A program made the position numbers and the translations under genes. Positions 6,816-8,209 of a stretch of 8,209 nucleotides of DNA are shown here, piece after piece. The stretch is from the NCBI GenBank assembly GCA_020436865.1, contig JAGQXA010000753.1:1-8209 (forward strand). Reading direction: 5' to 3'. The notes below the pieces were generated by a model. The model ran no database searches and was not told the DNA's origin. It was given only the letters and a program-made list of their open reading frames with translations. Numbering within the stretch: the stretch's first letter is position 1; each line of letters starts with the position of its first letter. The stretch is from Saprospiraceae bacterium. Lineage in GTDB: Bacteria > Bacteroidota > Bacteroidia > Chitinophagales > Saprospiraceae.

Positions 6816-7637
6816 TTATCCGTTCGTGGTAAAACCGGGGTAGCAGGTCATGCCGCCATCCACGAAAATGGTAGCGCCGGTGATATAGTCGGATTCATCG
6901 GAAGCCAGCCAGGCGGCCACCGTGCCGATATCGCTCGGTTGGCCGATCCGGTCGTAGGGGATCAGGGTCAGTAGCTTGTCGAGCGCCTCCTGGGTCTCCC
7001 AGGCCTGCCGGTTGATGGAGGTCTGGATGGCGCCCGGCGCGATGCTGTTGACGCGAATATGCTTGTTCCCGTAACCCTGAGCCAGAGAACGCATCAGTAG
7101 GTTGATGCCTCCTTTCGAGGCAGCGTAATTGGCATGGCCGGCCCAGGGGATGATCTGGTGCACCGAGCTGATCTGGATGATCTTTCCCAGAGCGTGAGAG
7201 ACCTCCGGCCGGGGCCCGCGGCGCAGGAATTCGCGGATGGCCTCGCGAACGCAGAGAAACTGCCCGGTGAGATTCACGTCAATCACCCGTTGCCACTGCT
7301 CCAGGGTCATTTCGTGAAAGACGGCGTCCAGCTGTATCCCGGCGTTGGCGACGAGTATATCGATCGTACCGAATTTTTCCAGGGCGGCGCGGAACATCCG
7401 GCCGACCGCCTTCTCGCTGCTCACGTCGGCGCAGCAGACCATAGGTTCCGCTCCGGTTTCCATTTTGCGGATGCGCTCGGCCACTTCGTCGGCGGCCTTT
7501 TGGTTGGCGTGGTAATTGATCACCACGTTGGCGCCTTCCTTCGCCATGGAGAACGCGATATCCCGGCCGATGCCCGAACTGGCGCCGGTCACCAGGCAGG
7601 TCTGCCCCTCTAGGCGATTATTTGGTTGTTGATGCAT
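6816..7637 (-). CDS. Short-chain dehydrogenase close to NAD(P)-dependent glucose 1-dehydrogenase
   Basis: I chose ATG at 7637, giving 273 residues, because the classical SDR fold begins just after it (NNRLEGQTCLVTG at 6-18), as in Bacillus glucose 1-dehydrogenase (about 261 residues). The frame is open to ATG at 7793, but the extra 52 residues resemble nothing in the family. Motifs are TGASSGIG at 17-24 (cofactor loop), N41-Y42 after VVI, D71-V72, NAG at 98-100, N122, and the catalytic S158, Y171 (YAASK) and K175. SSVH near 157-160, PWAGHANYAASKGG, PGAIQT and the tail FVDGGMTCYPGF strongly recall glucose dehydrogenase, which oxidises beta-D-glucose to gluconolactone. Other sugar or polyol SDRs share these features, so the SDR call is firm and the substrate moderate. 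It is the first gene of the minus-strand cluster; its stop is 15 bases before the next start. Confidence 0.93.
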   Translation of the reverse strand: MHQQPNNRLEGQTCLVTGASSGIGRDIAFSMAKEGANVVINYHANQKAADEVAERIRKMETGAEPMVCCADVSSEKAVGRMFRAALEKFGTIDILVANAGIQLDAVFHEMTLEQWQRVIDVNLTGQFLCVREAIREFLRRGPRPEVSHALGKIIQISSVHQIIPWAGHANYAASKGGINLLMRSLAQGYGNKHIRVNSIAPGAIQTSINRQAWETQEALDKLLTLIPYDRIGQPSDIGTVAAWLASDESDYITGATIFVDGGMTCYPGFTTNG

Positions 7638-7653
7638 GGAAATAAGGATTAGG

Positions 7654-7668
7654 GCGGCCATCGGCCGC
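7654..7668 (-). repeat. Leader hairpin upstream of the SDR start
   Basis: GCGGCC (7654-7659) and GGCCGC (7663-7668) pair perfectly around a 3-base loop, 17-31 bases upstream of the chosen SDR start. Read on the minus strand, the loop region contains an in-frame ATG (7659-7661), which would be buried in the stem. This favours the downstream start at 7637 and could affect translation of the operon's first gene. Confidence 0.45.
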
Positions 7669-7800
7669 AGCAGGCAGTCCTCGCGTGGAGGCGCCAGGAG
7701 CTCGTTTTCATCAAGGTGGGAGGAATACAGGGCGGTACTAGCTGGAACGGGCCGGGGCAGACACATGTTCGAAAAAAACGGAATTGATGCCACGAGAAGG

Positions 7801-7810
7801 AGGTTAACCT
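7801..7810. repeat. Perfect palindrome AGGTTAACCT
   Basis: This 10-base palindrome sits in the middle of the divergent region, 163 bases before the SDR start and 93 before the plus-strand start. The position suits a dimeric-repressor operator, but one short palindrome is weak evidence and I know no regulator with this exact site. Confidence 0.3.
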
Positions 7811-7843
7811 GCGGTTGTGTAACTTGCAGATCCGGCCGTTACG

Positions 7844-7879
7844 GTTCCATCTTCGCCGCAGGCATAGGGCCAATGGAAC
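7844..7879 (+). repeat. Spaced inverted repeat upstream of the exported-protein gene
   Basis: GTTCCAT (7844-7850) and ATGGAAC (7873-7879) are complementary seven-base arms around a 22-base spacer, ending 24 bases before the ATG at 7904. It could form an mRNA leader stem or be an operator. A repeat of this size is expected by chance fairly often in a region this long. Confidence 0.25.
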
Positions 7880-7903
7880 GTTCTCGCTTATGAAAGAGTA
7901 AAA

Positions 7904-8209
7904 ATGAAGTACTTCCACGGTGTATTCGTTGCCTTCCTCCTCCTCTCCACTCTCGCCTTCAGCCAGGACCCCAGCTGCGAGTACCAGGCGACCTTCCGCA
8001 ACGTGCAAACCGATCTGTACGATTATCTGATCATCATTGACGACGAGAATACAGAACGGTCGATCCGGTCGATCCAGAAGAATCTACGAAAGCATTGGGG
8101 CGATGGGAATGCCCTCGAAACCGCCTTGCTGCGATCGGAAACCGGCAAGGAGATCCTGCTGGGCTATCGCTTCTACTACTGCTATCCGCGGTACGAGAAC
8201 ACGGATCAA
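7904..8209 (+). CDS. Exported protein of unknown function (3' end cut by window edge)
   Basis: From ATG at 7904 the frame is open for 102 residues to the window edge. It begins with a classic Sec signal peptide: MKYFHG, a hydrophobic core VFVAFLLLSTLAF (7-19), and probable cleavage after S20, giving a mature protein that begins QDPSCEYQ. There is no lipobox, since the first cysteine (C25) is not preceded by the LxGC pattern. The mature part is polar and mostly helical-looking, with YDYLIIIDDENTE near 39-51, basic RSIQKNLRKHW near 55-65, and KEILLGYRFYYCYPRYE near 82-98. C25 and C94 could form a disulfide in the envelope. I do not recognise a family. The start is supported by GAAAGAG followed by an A-rich stretch just upstream. 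It is divergent from the sugar-oxidation operon, so a functional link is not implied. Confidence 0.75.
   Translation, partial: MKYFHGVFVAFLLLSTLAFSQDPSCEYQATFRNVQTDLYDYLIIIDDENTERSIRSIQKNLRKHWGDGNALETALLRSETGKEILLGYRFYYCYPRYENTDQ

Larger units (their letters stand above)
7638..7903. promoter_or_regulatory. Divergent intergenic region
   Basis: These 266 bases separate the minus-strand operon from the plus-strand exported-protein gene and should hold both promoters. I could not find a clear Bacteroidota-type TAnnTTTG box or a convincing sigma-70 pair on either strand. What is visible is a tight GC hairpin (7654-7668), a perfect 10-base palindrome (7801-7810) and a spaced inverted repeat (7844-7879). 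Both strands have open frames here, but they look like chance extensions rather than genes. Confidence 0.5.

Noticed and set aside
7638..7793. 52-residue N-terminal extension of the SDR (start at 7793)
   Set aside because: SDRs of this type start a few residues before the TGxxxGxG loop; the extension has no family likeness and would include the leader hairpin.
7649..8008. Minus-strand open frame of 119 residues across the divergent region
   Set aside because: It overlaps the signal peptide gene and the leader, has no domain features, and lacks a plausible ribosome site.

Overview
The window is a GC-rich bacterial chromosomal segment (roughly 60% GC by eye). Six genes lie head to tail on the minus strand, and one divergent gene on the plus strand is cut by the right edge. 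The sequence contains no species marker. Several starts are preceded by A-rich stretches (for example GAAAAG just before ATG) rather than a strong Shine-Dalgarno, and the exported protein at the right has a short leader ending in AFSQ. Together these fit a high-GC member of Bacteroidota, perhaps Saprospiria/Lewinella-like. That is an inference, not a result.

In transcription order (right to left on the minus strand) the genes are: an SDR close to NAD(P)-dependent glucose 1-dehydrogenase (6816-7637); a mandelate-racemase-type enolase-superfamily enzyme (5706-6800); a 987-residue FAD/Fe-S/CCG fusion dehydrogenase of the YdiJ / D-2-hydroxyacid dehydrogenase type (2722-5685); a homologue of the Anabaena sensory rhodopsin transducer, ASRT (2357-2725), which overlaps the dehydrogenase by ATGA; a stand-alone PPC/DUF296 protein (1838-2275); and a thiamine-diphosphate enzyme of the pyruvate oxidase/acetolactate synthase family (from 1745 running off the left edge). 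Spacings of 15, 20 and -4 bases make the first four genes a very likely operon. The last two follow after gaps of 81 and 92 bases and may be on the same transcript or have their own promoters.

The most coherent reading is a sugar or sugar-acid oxidation locus. An SDR would oxidise an aldose, an enolase-superfamily enzyme would dehydrate or epimerise the aldonic acid, and a flavin/Fe-S enzyme would oxidise a 2-hydroxy acid and pass electrons to the respiratory chain. A ThDP enzyme would act on the 2-oxo acid (pyruvate) produced. The ASRT-like protein is the most interesting member. It has no rhodopsin next to it and sits translationally coupled to a dehydrogenase, which fits the published idea that ASRT domains are intracellular sugar or metabolite sensors. 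No aldolase, kinase or transporter is visible, so the pathway is incomplete inside the window.

The 266-base divergent region (7638-7903) holds a compact hairpin, a 10-base palindrome and a spaced inverted repeat, but no promoter I can defend. I saw no tRNA, rRNA, CRISPR array, insertion sequence or attachment site.
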